From Comamonas suwonensis (GTDB lineage Bacteria; Pseudomonadota; Gammaproteobacteria; Burkholderiales; Burkholderiaceae_C): a DNA stretch of 64,000 nt. The translations under genes and the position numbers were made by a program. The notes beneath the pieces were generated by a model. It did no database searches. It had not been told where the DNA came from and saw only the letters and a program-made list of their open reading frames with translations. Shown here piece after piece: positions 17,015 through 25,758 of the stretch. The DNA lies in the NCBI RefSeq assembly GCF_012844455.2, contig NZ_JABBCQ020000014.1:1-64000 (forward strand), in the 5' to 3' direction. Each line of letters opens with the position of its first letter. The first letter of the stretch is position 1.

Positions 17015-20000
17015 GCCAGTCACCTGAGAAGACTGGCGTCGAAACGCCTGCCATCGAATCGCTGGTAAAGCTGGGGTACACCCATCTGCCCGGTCATGCT
17101 GTGCAGGTGGAGCACCGCCACCTTGCCCCAGTGCTTGAGGATGTGCTACATCCCAGATTACTGACTCTGAACCCTTGGCTTGCGATTGCACCCGGTGGCG
17201 TTGAGTCAGCGTTGATTGAGTTGCGTAAACGAGTCAACGACGAGCTGCTATCAGCCAACAAGGCTTTCTGGGAACAGGTGGTGCACCGCTCGGATATTCA
17301 AGTCAAGGATGCCGATGGCAAGATGCGCAGCGTGCGCTTCTTTGACGCGAGCAATGCCGCCCACAACGATTTTCATGTAGTGGACCAGTACATCGGCAAG
17401 AACGCCGATGGTGAACTGTTCCGGCCGGACCTGCTGCTGTTCGTCAACGGCCTTCCGCTGGCGACCATCGAATGCAAGGCCAGCCACCACCGGCTGGATG
17501 AAGCACTGGCGCAACTGGATGGTTATCAAGCCAGCTTTCCGGCCCAGTTCGTGTTCAATCAAGTTTGTGTGGGTCTTAATCGCAGACAAGGCTTGTATGG
17601 AGCCATCCTTACCAAGCCAGCCTTCTATGCACGCTACCGCTTGCAGGACGCTGAACTTGCGATGGTGGAGAAGACTCTGAGCACAGACCCGAGTGAGCAA
17701 GATCAGCTACTGTGGGCTCTGTTTGAGCCAAGGCGATTTCTGGAACTCATCACCCACTTCGTCCTGTTTGAGACCCGTGATGGTAAGACCATCAAGAAAC
17801 TGCCGCGCTACCAACAATGGCGAGCTGTACGTAAAGCCATCGCTCGACTGAAAGCAGAAAAACCTATTGGCGGCGTGGTCTGGCACACCCAAGGTAGCGG
17901 TAAATCCTTGACCATGGCATTACTGGCTCGAATACTCAGAGCAGATAGCACTGGGCTGAGCAACCCAACCGTGCTGGTTTTGACCGACCGCAAGGACTTG
18001 GACACGCAAATCTTCGATACCTTCCATGCGGTTGGGATCAAAGCAATTCAGGCTGTCTCTGTCGATGGTCTGGTGAAGCTACTCGGGAATGACTATGGCA
18101 GTGTGTTTACTAGCACGGTGCAGAAATTCCAGGAGAGCGAAACTGCCACCGAAAACGCTGACAGCACGCCTGATGAAGAAAACGATTTGCTCCAGTCCAT
18201 CCGGCATAGACGGGTACGTGAGGACAAAGATTTTTTCATGGTTGAGGAGCGCAACGTTAATCATGGTTTGCATGACGACGACGGCGTGCTGCTGGAAGCC
18301 AAATGGGAAGAAGTCGGCCGCGAAAAGGTCAACTTCCGCGTGTTAAGCGCCAAGCCCAATTTCTATGTCTTGGTTGATGAAGCCCATCGAAGCCAATACG
18401 ATTTCTTGGCTGCCTTCATGCGAGCCAGCTTGCCCAACGCTAAGTTCATCGCATTCACCGGCACACCACTGCTGCATGATGACAAGCACACGCTGGCCGA
18501 GTTTGGCGGCGACACTTATATTGACGAATACCGCTTGCACGAGGCAGTTGCTGATGGTGCGACCTTACCCATCAAATACCGAGATGCTTGGGTCGAACTT
18601 GTCCCCAATTCCAAACTAGACCAAGCGTTCAAAGACAAATTTGCTCAAGAAGACGAAGCTCGGCAGCAAGCATTGAAGAAAGAGCTGCTTGCCAGATGGC
18701 GTAAGGCTGAAGGCCGTATGGAGCAGGTAGCAGCTCACTTGGTCGATCACTTTCTTACCAATGTGAAGGCCAAGGGGTTGAAGGCCATGCTGGTCTGTGA
18801 TGGCCGCGACATGGCAATCCGGTACAAAGACCTGCTGGATGCATTGATGCAAGAAAGGCAAGGCAAAGGCCTACCAACATTTGAAAGTCGTGTCGTTATT
18901 TCCTTGGCGAGTGCAACGGCATCGCGCACAGGAGCTAGTGAGCAGGCTGCAGCACAGGCGGCGGGAGTCAGCAAGCAAGCAATTCAGACCATTGAGGAAC
19001 GTGTCAGAGCTGAAATCAAGGCTGACAAACAGCCAGTCGCGTTGCCAACAGAGCAAATATCCAACTTCGTATCCAAGCTGTTCCCTTTGCCGTATGGCGA
19101 TGAAGCCAAGGGTGCCGATGGACAACAGCACGCGAATAACGTGGGCCTCATCATCGTGTCAGACATGCTACTCACCGGATGGGATGTCCCCATTGTCGGC
19201 ACCATGTACCTCGACAAGCCTCTCAAGGAACATACCCTGCTGCAAGCCATTGCGCGTGTAAACCGTACTATGGCAGGCAAAAACGCGGGCTACGTCGTGG
19301 ACTATCACGGCGTGGTTGAGCATCTCGACCACGCGCTGAAAATTTATGGTGGAGAGGTCCAACCGTCGCAAGTCTGGGAAGGGGTAGAAACTGAACTTCC
19401 CAAGCTGCAGGCAACTCTTGAACGCATCCTGTCTTTGCTGCCAAAAAAGCATGACCCTGTTAGTCAACGCGAGGACTACAAAGAGGATGCTGAACGATTC
19501 TTGGACCCCGCTACGCGGTTAGATGCTGTCGAAGACTTCTTGGAATTGGTAAAGCACTTTAACCGCAGCATCGACATTATCTTGCCCGATGTGCGCGCTG
19601 TTCCCTTCAAACCGTACTTCACGCTGCTTGCAGAAATCCGCCTGATGCTGCGCGACAAGCTGCCAGATGCCAAGTACCGCGAACGCATCACCAAGCTGGA
19701 ATCTGTATTGCTGCAGCAGTTGCTGGATGAGTACATTGACGCAAGCCCGGCCAAAAACTTGCTTGGAAAAGATGTGTCCATTCTGGACGCCAGCGACATG
19801 GCTAGGTTAAAGAAGCTTGCGAGTCCTGGCAGTCAGGCGCTGGTGATGAAAAACCAGTTGAAGCACACCATCGCCACCGGCAAAGACAAAGACCCGGCAT
19901 TTTTTGACAAACTGGCCGAAGAGCTTGAAAAGCTCCTGGCCGAAGAAGCGGCAGGCCGCATCAGTCAGGCTCAGTTCTTGGAGCAACTCGAACTGTTTGG

Positions 20001-20295
20001 TCAACATATCAACGATAAAGACAATACAGGTTTCCAGCATCCTGCCCACTCGGCGGTCTATCACTATCTAGCAGCACTTCTGGGTGAGGCTACGGCTCGT
20101 ATCGCCACAACGAAGCTGTTTGAGGACAACGACCTGAGCAAAACCTTAGCGGCCGCCAATTGGAAGCAGATGTTCGACCTGCACCCAGATTTGCGCACGT
20201 TGCTGCACAAGCTGTTGATTCCGCTTGCGGGATGGGAGCGTTCGGTCGCAAGAGAGCATGCGAAGCGCATACTGGACATTCTGCTGAAGAACTGA
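17011..20295 (+). CDS. hsdR: Type I restriction enzyme, DNA-translocating endonuclease subunit
   Basis: 1094 aa from ATG 17011, which overlaps the preceding stop (ATGA); an in-frame upstream start at 16960 lies inside the LOTUS gene and is unlikely. The N-terminal nuclease has FRPDLLLFVNG and LATIECKAS (the D...ExK core, about residue 151). The superfamily 2 motor has Walker A HTQGSGKS (about 291), DEAH box VDEAHRSQY (about 454), FTGTPLL and the arginine-finger region QAIARVNRT. The helical C-terminal part binds the HsdMS complex. The protein cuts DNA remote from unmethylated targets. Confidence 0.95.
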   Translation: MSQSPEKTGVETPAIESLVKLGYTHLPGHAVQVEHRHLAPVLEDVLHPRLLTLNPWLAIAPGGVESALIELRKRVNDELLSANKAFWEQVVHRSDIQVKDADGKMRSVRFFDASNAAHNDFHVVDQYIGKNADGELFRPDLLLFVNGLPLATIECKASHHRLDEALAQLDGYQASFPAQFVFNQVCVGLNRRQGLYGAILTKPAFYARYRLQDAELAMVEKTLSTDPSEQDQLLWALFEPRRFLELITHFVLFETRDGKTIKKLPRYQQWRAVRKAIARLKAEKPIGGVVWHTQGSGKSLTMALLARILRADSTGLSNPTVLVLTDRKDLDTQIFDTFHAVGIKAIQAVSVDGLVKLLGNDYGSVFTSTVQKFQESETATENADSTPDEENDLLQSIRHRRVREDKDFFMVEERNVNHGLHDDDGVLLEAKWEEVGREKVNFRVLSAKPNFYVLVDEAHRSQYDFLAAFMRASLPNAKFIAFTGTPLLHDDKHTLAEFGGDTYIDEYRLHEAVADGATLPIKYRDAWVELVPNSKLDQAFKDKFAQEDEARQQALKKELLARWRKAEGRMEQVAAHLVDHFLTNVKAKGLKAMLVCDGRDMAIRYKDLLDALMQERQGKGLPTFESRVVISLASATASRTGASEQAAAQAAGVSKQAIQTIEERVRAEIKADKQPVALPTEQISNFVSKLFPLPYGDEAKGADGQQHANNVGLIIVSDMLLTGWDVPIVGTMYLDKPLKEHTLLQAIARVNRTMAGKNAGYVVDYHGVVEHLDHALKIYGGEVQPSQVWEGVETELPKLQATLERILSLLPKKHDPVSQREDYKEDAERFLDPATRLDAVEDFLELVKHFNRSIDIILPDVRAVPFKPYFTLLAEIRLMLRDKLPDAKYRERITKLESVLLQQLLDEYIDASPAKNLLGKDVSILDASDMARLKKLASPGSQALVMKNQLKHTIATGKDKDPAFFDKLAEELEKLLAEEAAGRISQAQFLEQLELFGQHINDKDNTGFQHPAHSAVYHYLAALLGEATARIATTKLFEDNDLSKTLAAANWKQMFDLHPDLRTLLHKLLIPLAGWERSVAREHAKRILDILLKN

Positions 20296-20296
20296 C

Positions 20297-21010
20297 ATGC
20301 CTCTGTTGCAGTACGGACGAACCACCATCGAATGGCGCTTTCAGCCAGATGCAACTTTGAAGCGTCACTACGTGACAGTCGAACGTGGTCAGGCTGTACT
20401 GCTGCGTGGCCCCTTGGTAAATGAAATTGAGCAAGAGGCTCTTGTTCGCCAACGTGCTCGCTGGATTCGAGAAAAGCTATCGCAGGTCAATCAGCCACAA
20501 GCTGTTGAGCCTATCGTCACGGGCAGTCGCTTGCGCTACTGCGGTCGCAGCTACTTCACGGAAGTAAGGCATGCGCCAAACTTGGCCACGCCTCAGCTGA
20601 GGTTCACAGCATCCCGCTTCATCGTAGAAAACCCAACGGGGTTGAGCATCGAGCCCGACATACTCGCCCCTTTGCTAGATGGCTTCTATCGTGAACGTGC
20701 TCACGAAAAACTCTTGACTCGTGTGCGTCACTGGGAGCGTCAGACGGGAATGCAAACTCATGGCACACGTATTCGGCATTTCCAGAGTCGCTGGGCCAGC
20801 TGCAACTCGCAAAACGTATTGGAATTTGATCCACGTGTGATGGAGTTACCTGCTAGCGTGCAAGACTATGTGATCGTGCATGAGCTGTGCCATACCGTGG
20901 AAAAGAGCCATACCAAAGCTTTCTGGGCATTGGTTGCCAAGCACATGCCTGGCTGGCAACGACAACATGCGCTGCTTGACATAGCCAAACAGGCGCCGCT
21001 CGACATTTAG
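20297..21010 (+). CDS. YgjP-like (SprT/WLM-type) zinc metallopeptidase, 237 aa
   Basis: The zinc site is IVHELCHTVEKSH (HExxH replaced by the family's HELCH, about residue 194) followed by KAFWALVAKHMPGW. Before it come RIRHFQSRWASCNS, also typical of this DUF45/YgjP group. The gene begins 1 bp after the hsdR stop. Members of this family are frequently the last gene of type I restriction operons; their role there is unknown, possibly clearance of stalled protein-DNA complexes. Confidence 0.85.
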   Translation: MPLLQYGRTTIEWRFQPDATLKRHYVTVERGQAVLLRGPLVNEIEQEALVRQRARWIREKLSQVNQPQAVEPIVTGSRLRYCGRSYFTEVRHAPNLATPQLRFTASRFIVENPTGLSIEPDILAPLLDGFYRERAHEKLLTRVRHWERQTGMQTHGTRIRHFQSRWASCNSQNVLEFDPRVMELPASVQDYVIVHELCHTVEKSHTKAFWALVAKHMPGWQRQHALLDIAKQAPLDI

Positions 21011-21094
21011 CAAGAGTGATGACAATTATTCGCTGGTGCAAGCGAGATTGCTCCGAGCCAGCCTTCATACTCCGCTTAAACCAAATGACGTCGC

Positions 21095-21268
21095 TTACCC
21101 TTTTAAAAAGGCAACCAATGCCGAGCCTAGGACGGTCATGCAAAACAAAAAATAGCGAAGCGTGCGACTTCTCTCCTGAACCTTCCAAGCCTCCAGCTTT
21201 ACCTCGGGTGGGTCACCTAGAAAGTACTTGAAATTGTCCGGTTCTTTGGGAAATTTTGGGATTGGCAT
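21095..21268 (-). CDS. Small single-span membrane protein, 57 aa
   Basis: ATG 21268 has AAGGGA at good distance; an in-frame upstream ATG at 21301 lies inside the preceding gene. The N-terminal 38 residues are polar (MPIPKFPKEPDNFKYFLGD) and the C-terminal part is one hydrophobic helix (YFLFCMTVLGSALVAFL) ending in KG. It starts 17 bp after the stop of the methyltransferase-like gene, so it is almost certainly co-transcribed with it. No family recognised. A membrane partner of the upstream protein is possible. Confidence 0.6.
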   Translation of the reverse strand: MPIPKFPKEPDNFKYFLGDPPEVKLEAWKVQERSRTLRYFLFCMTVLGSALVAFLKG

Positions 21269-21285
21269 AGTGATTCCCTTCCAGC

Positions 21286-23109
21286 TCAAGGCTGTGCCCA
21301 TAGATGCGCTGTGATGGCCGCCTGCTCATGACGCAACTGGTCGATTTGATCTTGTAGGTTGTCCTCAAGCTCTAATGCTTGAATGGCCTCATCTTGTAGT
21401 TGAGAGTTGGGCAACCATATCGAAAGCGCCATAAGCTCTCGCAACTGAATCAAGGGCGTCGTTGCACCAACCACAATGCTTTGCAAAAGCTCCTGCCCCT
21501 GGTTGGAACGTAGTAGAAGGAATAGTGCTCGTGCATCTACGGGGGCGAATGCTTGCATGCGCAGAACAATCCCCGATTGGCCGACAATCCAAGGAGTGGA
21601 TAACTGACGTACATCTTTAGAAACGATGCCGACTTTTCCTGCACCACCTTTAACAATGAGCACTATGTCTAGCGGCTCTAGGTAGAGCGATTCAGTCTGA
21701 GCCAAAAGCTGTACAGGTAGGTCAAGCTGCCGTGGTGCATCCCTAATATAGCCATGAGAAGGCAGGTCTTGTGCACCGACCTCATGCACTCTGAAGGTGG
21801 TCTCCGTCGACTGCGAAGCTTTGCGAAGAGTCGGATGCAGTGGGCGCACTGTATGCACTAAATCTGCCAAACGAACCAATGGTTGCGAAGGTGGTGGCGT
21901 AAATGAAGATGTTGCTTGCGCAAGGAGACGACTGACCTGTAACGTATTTGCGTCTAGTATTTCTGAGCGTGTTCGCGTAGCCTCGCTTGTCGATGGCAAC
22001 AAAGCTGGTGACTGATGAATACGACGAGCTAAATGAACTGGGTCAATCAAGCTCCACCGTGTTTTGGACACTGGTTTATAGAATGGGCCATGGCCCACAT
22101 CAATAAAGTGCACTTGCTCATTCCCTCCGTGCGGGTCCAAGACAAGAACTGCAGTGGCAACACCCGTAACTGGCAGCAGCCCTTTAGGCATCGCCAATAC
22201 TGCGCGGATCATTCCCCGTCGCACAAGATCATTGCGTAACTGAGCTTCAGCACCGGCACCAGACAGCAAGGTGCTGGGCACAAGAACCACCACTCGACGC
22301 TTTGCTTGGGCCAACAAATGCCTTACGACAAGCACGGTGCTAGATGTGGTTTGCTCGGGAAATCGCCCCCACTGATCTTGCTGTGACACATAACGCTCAT
22401 AGCGCCCCCCGAAGGGGGGGCATGCAAGGGCTACATCGAATTGAGCCAGTCCGCCTTTTTGACTTAATGCGGTCGGTTGCACCACTGGGTCAGTGCAATG
22501 CACAGGCGCTTCAATATTCGCAAGTAATTGCACGAGACGTGTGACATTCTGGCGTTCAGGAGTCTCGGTGTATGGGATGGCTCCAAGCCGATGCACCGCA
22601 ATGGAAAACTGAGAAGACGTGTCCCAAGGAGTGTAGACACTGTCATGACTCTTTACCTCGCCAAGCTCCACCATGAGTTCGACTAACTCACGAGGTAGCA
22701 ACGGAAAAGTGCCTTGTGCTTGAGAGCCTAGCGACTCACCATGCTCGAACGAGTTTTTATCTAGAGACAGAACCTCTTCCAGCGACAGATTGTCTAGTTC
22801 GCCGCTTTGCAGAATCTCCCAAGCCATATGAACCAGCCTCTCGATATTTTCTCGAGGTAGGCCTTTGAGGGACAGTAGGTCATTCAGAAGCTGATCTTCC
22901 GAAGCGATGACGGCTTTCGATAGAGCATCTCCGATAAACGCTTGCCCGTCTTCCAGGGCGCGATGAACCTTAGCGGACTCTGGCAAGCGACTGAGTTCAG
23001 AGAGCTTGGCCCACCCTAGAAGGGCCCAGCCCACAGCGAAGGCGACACTCGGACTGAGTGCTTGATCCAGCAAGTAGCGGAAAAGGTCTGAAGATTGGGC
23101 TGCTTTCAT
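21286..23109 (-). CDS. HsdM-HsdS fusion-type protein with degenerate methyltransferase motifs, 607 aa
   Basis: Residues 90-380 align with N6-adenine methyltransferases of type I systems. The SAM motif corresponding to DPTCGSGG reads TPWDTSSQ (about 159-166), and catalytic NPPF reads CPPF (about 230-233), so both key sites have changed. The C-terminal 230 residues resemble one HsdS target-recognition half: DLPVQLLAQTESLYLEPLDI, then TTPLIQLRELMALSIWLPNS and a terminal coiled coil. No hsdR follows on this strand. It is probably a DNA-recognising pseudo-methyltransferase; with its co-transcribed membrane protein it may be a separate defence unit, which is inference. Confidence 0.7.
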   Translation of the reverse strand: MKAAQSSDLFRYLLDQALSPSVAFAVGWALLGWAKLSELSRLPESAKVHRALEDGQAFIGDALSKAVIASEDQLLNDLLSLKGLPRENIERLVHMAWEILQSGELDNLSLEEVLSLDKNSFEHGESLGSQAQGTFPLLPRELVELMVELGEVKSHDSVYTPWDTSSQFSIAVHRLGAIPYTETPERQNVTRLVQLLANIEAPVHCTDPVVQPTALSQKGGLAQFDVALACPPFGGRYERYVSQQDQWGRFPEQTTSSTVLVVRHLLAQAKRRVVVLVPSTLLSGAGAEAQLRNDLVRRGMIRAVLAMPKGLLPVTGVATAVLVLDPHGGNEQVHFIDVGHGPFYKPVSKTRWSLIDPVHLARRIHQSPALLPSTSEATRTRSEILDANTLQVSRLLAQATSSFTPPPSQPLVRLADLVHTVRPLHPTLRKASQSTETTFRVHEVGAQDLPSHGYIRDAPRQLDLPVQLLAQTESLYLEPLDIVLIVKGGAGKVGIVSKDVRQLSTPWIVGQSGIVLRMQAFAPVDARALFLLLRSNQGQELLQSIVVGATTPLIQLRELMALSIWLPNSQLQDEAIQALELEDNLQDQIDQLRHEQAAITAHLWAQP

Positions 23110-23113
23110 GAAT

Positions 23114-23132
23114 CGAAGTATCCATTACTTCG
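23114..23132. promoter_or_regulatory. Inverted repeat upstream of the HsdMS-like gene
   Basis: CGAAGTA and TACTTCG, perfect 7-bp inverted copies with a 5-bp spacer, end 4 bp before the minus-strand ATG at 23109. No Shine-Dalgarno sequence is visible there, so the hairpin covers the normal ribosome-binding region. It may be an operator or a translation-control hairpin. Confidence 0.4.
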
Positions 23133-23430
23133 GAATCATTTATCAAGAGTGTCGAGAAATATTTTTTGCTTGTTAAGCATCGGTGGCCAAGGTCCCGTCA
23201 CTTTGGTGATCTATTAGCTTAGGACTGCTTTTGGTTACAGTCAGCAGTCACCAATTCAAAGCCAAGTGGATGGTTTGGACGGCATTAGACGATCAGCGTC
23301 TGCAAGCTCATTTCCGCAGATCAGCCGTAGCCACGATGCCAGCGAGAAGTCACCAAAACGGCCATGGCGGCGTTTTCAGCAGCTTGGCTATACGAACGTA
23401 GCTTGACAGCAAAAAATCGCTCTTGAAACG

Positions 23431-23466
23431 AAAATGGCCAGACAGCGCATAGCGCCATCCGGCCAT
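23431..23466 (-). terminator. Hairpin terminator after the Rep-like gene
   Basis: ATGGCC and GGCCAT outer arms with an inner GCGC/GCGC stem form an imperfect hairpin followed on the minus strand by TTTTCG. It lies 33 bp past the stop of the gene at 23499. The rest of the 23110-23498 gap shows no gene. Confidence 0.5.
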
Positions 23467-23498
23467 CAGCTCGGCAGTCGAAGACAGCAGATGCGCTG

Positions 23499-24797
23499 CT
23501 ATTTCTTTTTCTCCATCACTTTGAGGAAGTGCCAGGCAGAGGACTTCTTCAACGTCTCCAGCAACGACGCCGCATACTCTTCAGCATTCCACCAGGGCGC
23601 AGCCATCCGGCCGAGGCGTGCTTCGTACTCGGCGACTTGGTTCATGACCTCGCTAGATTTTCCACATTGCATGCTGAGGTGGGCACGAGCCCCATGCATG
23701 CCGCGCAAACGCACGCTGTCGATGTAGCCGCAAAAGCCTGCGTCCCATTTCTGCGCTTTACTGTCCAGCACCAAGATGCGGTACTTACCAAACGGGGACG
23801 TAATCTCGGCCAGTTGCGCCAGATCGACAGGCTTGTCAAAGTTACGACGGCTCTCCAGTTGGATGCGATCCTTCACCTTTTTCACAGGCTCCAGCACAAG
23901 CTCCGCAATGTCTCTCAGGTGCTGGCGGCTAGGCTTCTCACCAACCATGCTCTTGTACTCGTCGCTCGCCACTTGATCATAGGCCGCGCCATGCTGCGGG
24001 GATTGCGTATCGCCCATGTAGATGGTCTGCACAAAGCCGTTGCGATCTGTCGTCACATAGACCTTCGCGCCAGACTTCGAGCCATCTAAGGTGATGATCA
24101 GATCGTTGATAGAGACGCCCAGCAGTTGCAGGCACACGTCAATGCGGCGGATCAGCATCGTGGAAGCAATTTCCTTCCAGCTCAAAGGAAACAGCTCCTT
24201 GAACATTTTGATAAGCGGTGAGCTATCTCCTCGCTCCATCTGGTTCGGGTTCAACACCAACTGCATGTTGGCGCCCTGGCCCCGGTTGTTGGGCACGATA
24301 TGGAAACGGGCAATGGCACCGCTAGGCAGCTTTTGCACAAAGGCATGCTTGAAGAACGTCTTCTTGGTACTGCCCCTCCCGAGCTTACTGTGTTTCTGCA
24401 ATTGCTGGGCACGCTCCAGCACCGCATCCATCTCAGGCTCCGAAATGAGCAGATCGAGGTACAGCTTGTCGATGGCCATCGCGGTAACACGAGGCGTAGC
24501 CTCCGAGACCGCACTCACATCGGTCGGCTTTTTCTTGAAAACTTTTGCTGGCTTCTGCTTGGTTGCGACAGAGGCATCTTGGATACCGACAGACTTGGAG
24601 CGGACTCCGCTATCAGCTTTGCTCTTACCACTGGTCTTACTCTTCTTCATGGTGGTAGTGGTACTACTGTTCTTATATACCGCTGTCTCTTGAGATTTGG
24701 TCATATCAAAATTCTTTGAAAATGCGCGCCGCGCTATACGTTCTGCATTTGATGCAAGTTTTGGCGCAGCGGCAGGCTGACGGGCAGAAGCAGCCAT
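23499..24797 (-). CDS. Putative replication-initiation-factor-like protein (Rep_trans type), up to 432 aa
   Basis: After about 105 low-complexity, Lys/Ser/Thr-rich residues comes a folded part with the pattern of the Rep_trans family of rolling-circle initiators: RRIDVCLQLLGV (usually RIDLxxD), then QTIYMGDTQSPQHGAAYDQ (usually G-x-Y-x-G-S...YDK) and DRIQLESRRNFDKP (usually R-x-E-x-R). The acidic residue after RID is not present as such, so catalytic competence is doubtful. The true start may be Met32 (24704). It is a plausible replication gene of element A or of a former plasmid or filamentous phage. Confidence 0.5.
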   Translation of the reverse strand: MAASARQPAAAPKLASNAERIARRAFSKNFDMTKSQETAVYKNSSTTTTMKKSKTSGKSKADSGVRSKSVGIQDASVATKQKPAKVFKKKPTDVSAVSEATPRVTAMAIDKLYLDLLISEPEMDAVLERAQQLQKHSKLGRGSTKKTFFKHAFVQKLPSGAIARFHIVPNNRGQGANMQLVLNPNQMERGDSSPLIKMFKELFPLSWKEIASTMLIRRIDVCLQLLGVSINDLIITLDGSKSGAKVYVTTDRNGFVQTIYMGDTQSPQHGAAYDQVASDEYKSMVGEKPSRQHLRDIAELVLEPVKKVKDRIQLESRRNFDKPVDLAQLAEITSPFGKYRILVLDSKAQKWDAGFCGYIDSVRLRGMHGARAHLSMQCGKSSEVMNQVAEYEARLGRMAAPWWNAEEYAASLLETLKKSSAWHFLKVMEKKK

Positions 24798-24974
24798 CCG
24801 ACGTTGGCAGTTTTTAAGCAGCGGCAGCTGTCTGACGGCGACGAAAAGATGCCAAGCTCATGAAACACCGTAAATCACAGCGTTTCAGTCGCCTCGCTTC
24901 CGCTTCGCCGTTGTCACCACAAGCACCTCATCCGTCGTTGGCTATTTCCGGTTTGCTGCTGATAAATATCGGGA

Positions 24975-25643
24975 TTAGGCGATGCCTGCAGGATTGCCTT
25001 GGTCGGTTTGCGGCACCCACTCGCTGCGGCGATAAGCATCGATCACGGACAAGGGCCAGAAGCTGCCGCGACCACGCTTAATGGGCAAAGGAAATTTCTG
25101 CGGGGTCGCATTCATCTTTGCGTACAGGCTGGCGCGAGACTCGCCGAGATACTTCGGAATGAAATTCATGCGTACATCGGGATCAAGCCCTGCAGCACGA
25201 GCCACGCCAATACGCTTCACTTCCTCTTCATAGGAATTAGTCGCCTTGGTCTTTTTACGAGCCACACCCGATTGCTTGGAAGTCGGAGTGATCGCTACAG
25301 ACTGCACCTCACATTCAGTCTCTGCCGCCAAACTCTTGACTGGAATCAACACGCCCGTAAAGCGATTCCAGCAAGAACCCTTCGGCGACCATGCCATGAC
25401 GATTCGATCCTTGAGCGCATTCGCTTTGTAGCCAGGAACAACACGCATCTGCGGCACCTTCAGTGGGATGCGAGCGTCATCGCAACACTCCACTTGTCCA
25501 ACCCCGTAAAAACGTTTGCCTTCACACTGGAACTGCGCCCGACCCGACTTGCTATAGCCATGAAACGTGAATTCACTTTCACGCGGATTCACACCGTGAA
25601 GCGGCGCTGCGGGATGCACACCGTGAGTGATCTGATTGTCCAT
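24975..25643 (-). CDS. AlpA-like DNA-binding regulator, 222 aa
   Basis: The C-terminal 60 residues carry a MerR/AlpA-type winged helix: NFIPKYLGESRASLYAKMNA, FPLPIKRGRGSFWPLSVIDA and a final YRRSEW. AlpA-like proteins act as excisionase or activator of integrase genes in many islands. The N-terminal 130 residues (FHGYSKSGRAQFQCEGKRFYGVG) are a separate domain that I do not recognise. The gene is divergent from the 318-aa gene and lies 178 bp upstream of the Rep-like gene on the same strand, so it may control or be co-transcribed with it. Confidence 0.65.
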   Translation of the reverse strand: MDNQITHGVHPAAPLHGVNPRESEFTFHGYSKSGRAQFQCEGKRFYGVGQVECCDDARIPLKVPQMRVVPGYKANALKDRIVMAWSPKGSCWNRFTGVLIPVKSLAAETECEVQSVAITPTSKQSGVARKKTKATNSYEEEVKRIGVARAAGLDPDVRMNFIPKYLGESRASLYAKMNATPQKFPLPIKRGRGSFWPLSVIDAYRRSEWVPQTDQGNPAGIA

Positions 25644-25758
25644 ATATCAACCTCATAAATTGCGAGACAGATCGCTTGCAGAACGCAAGAACCCCTTGCG
25701 CAACTCATTTACAAATCTCATCTATCAGCATTTAATAGAGGAATGAAAAGAGGTTTTC

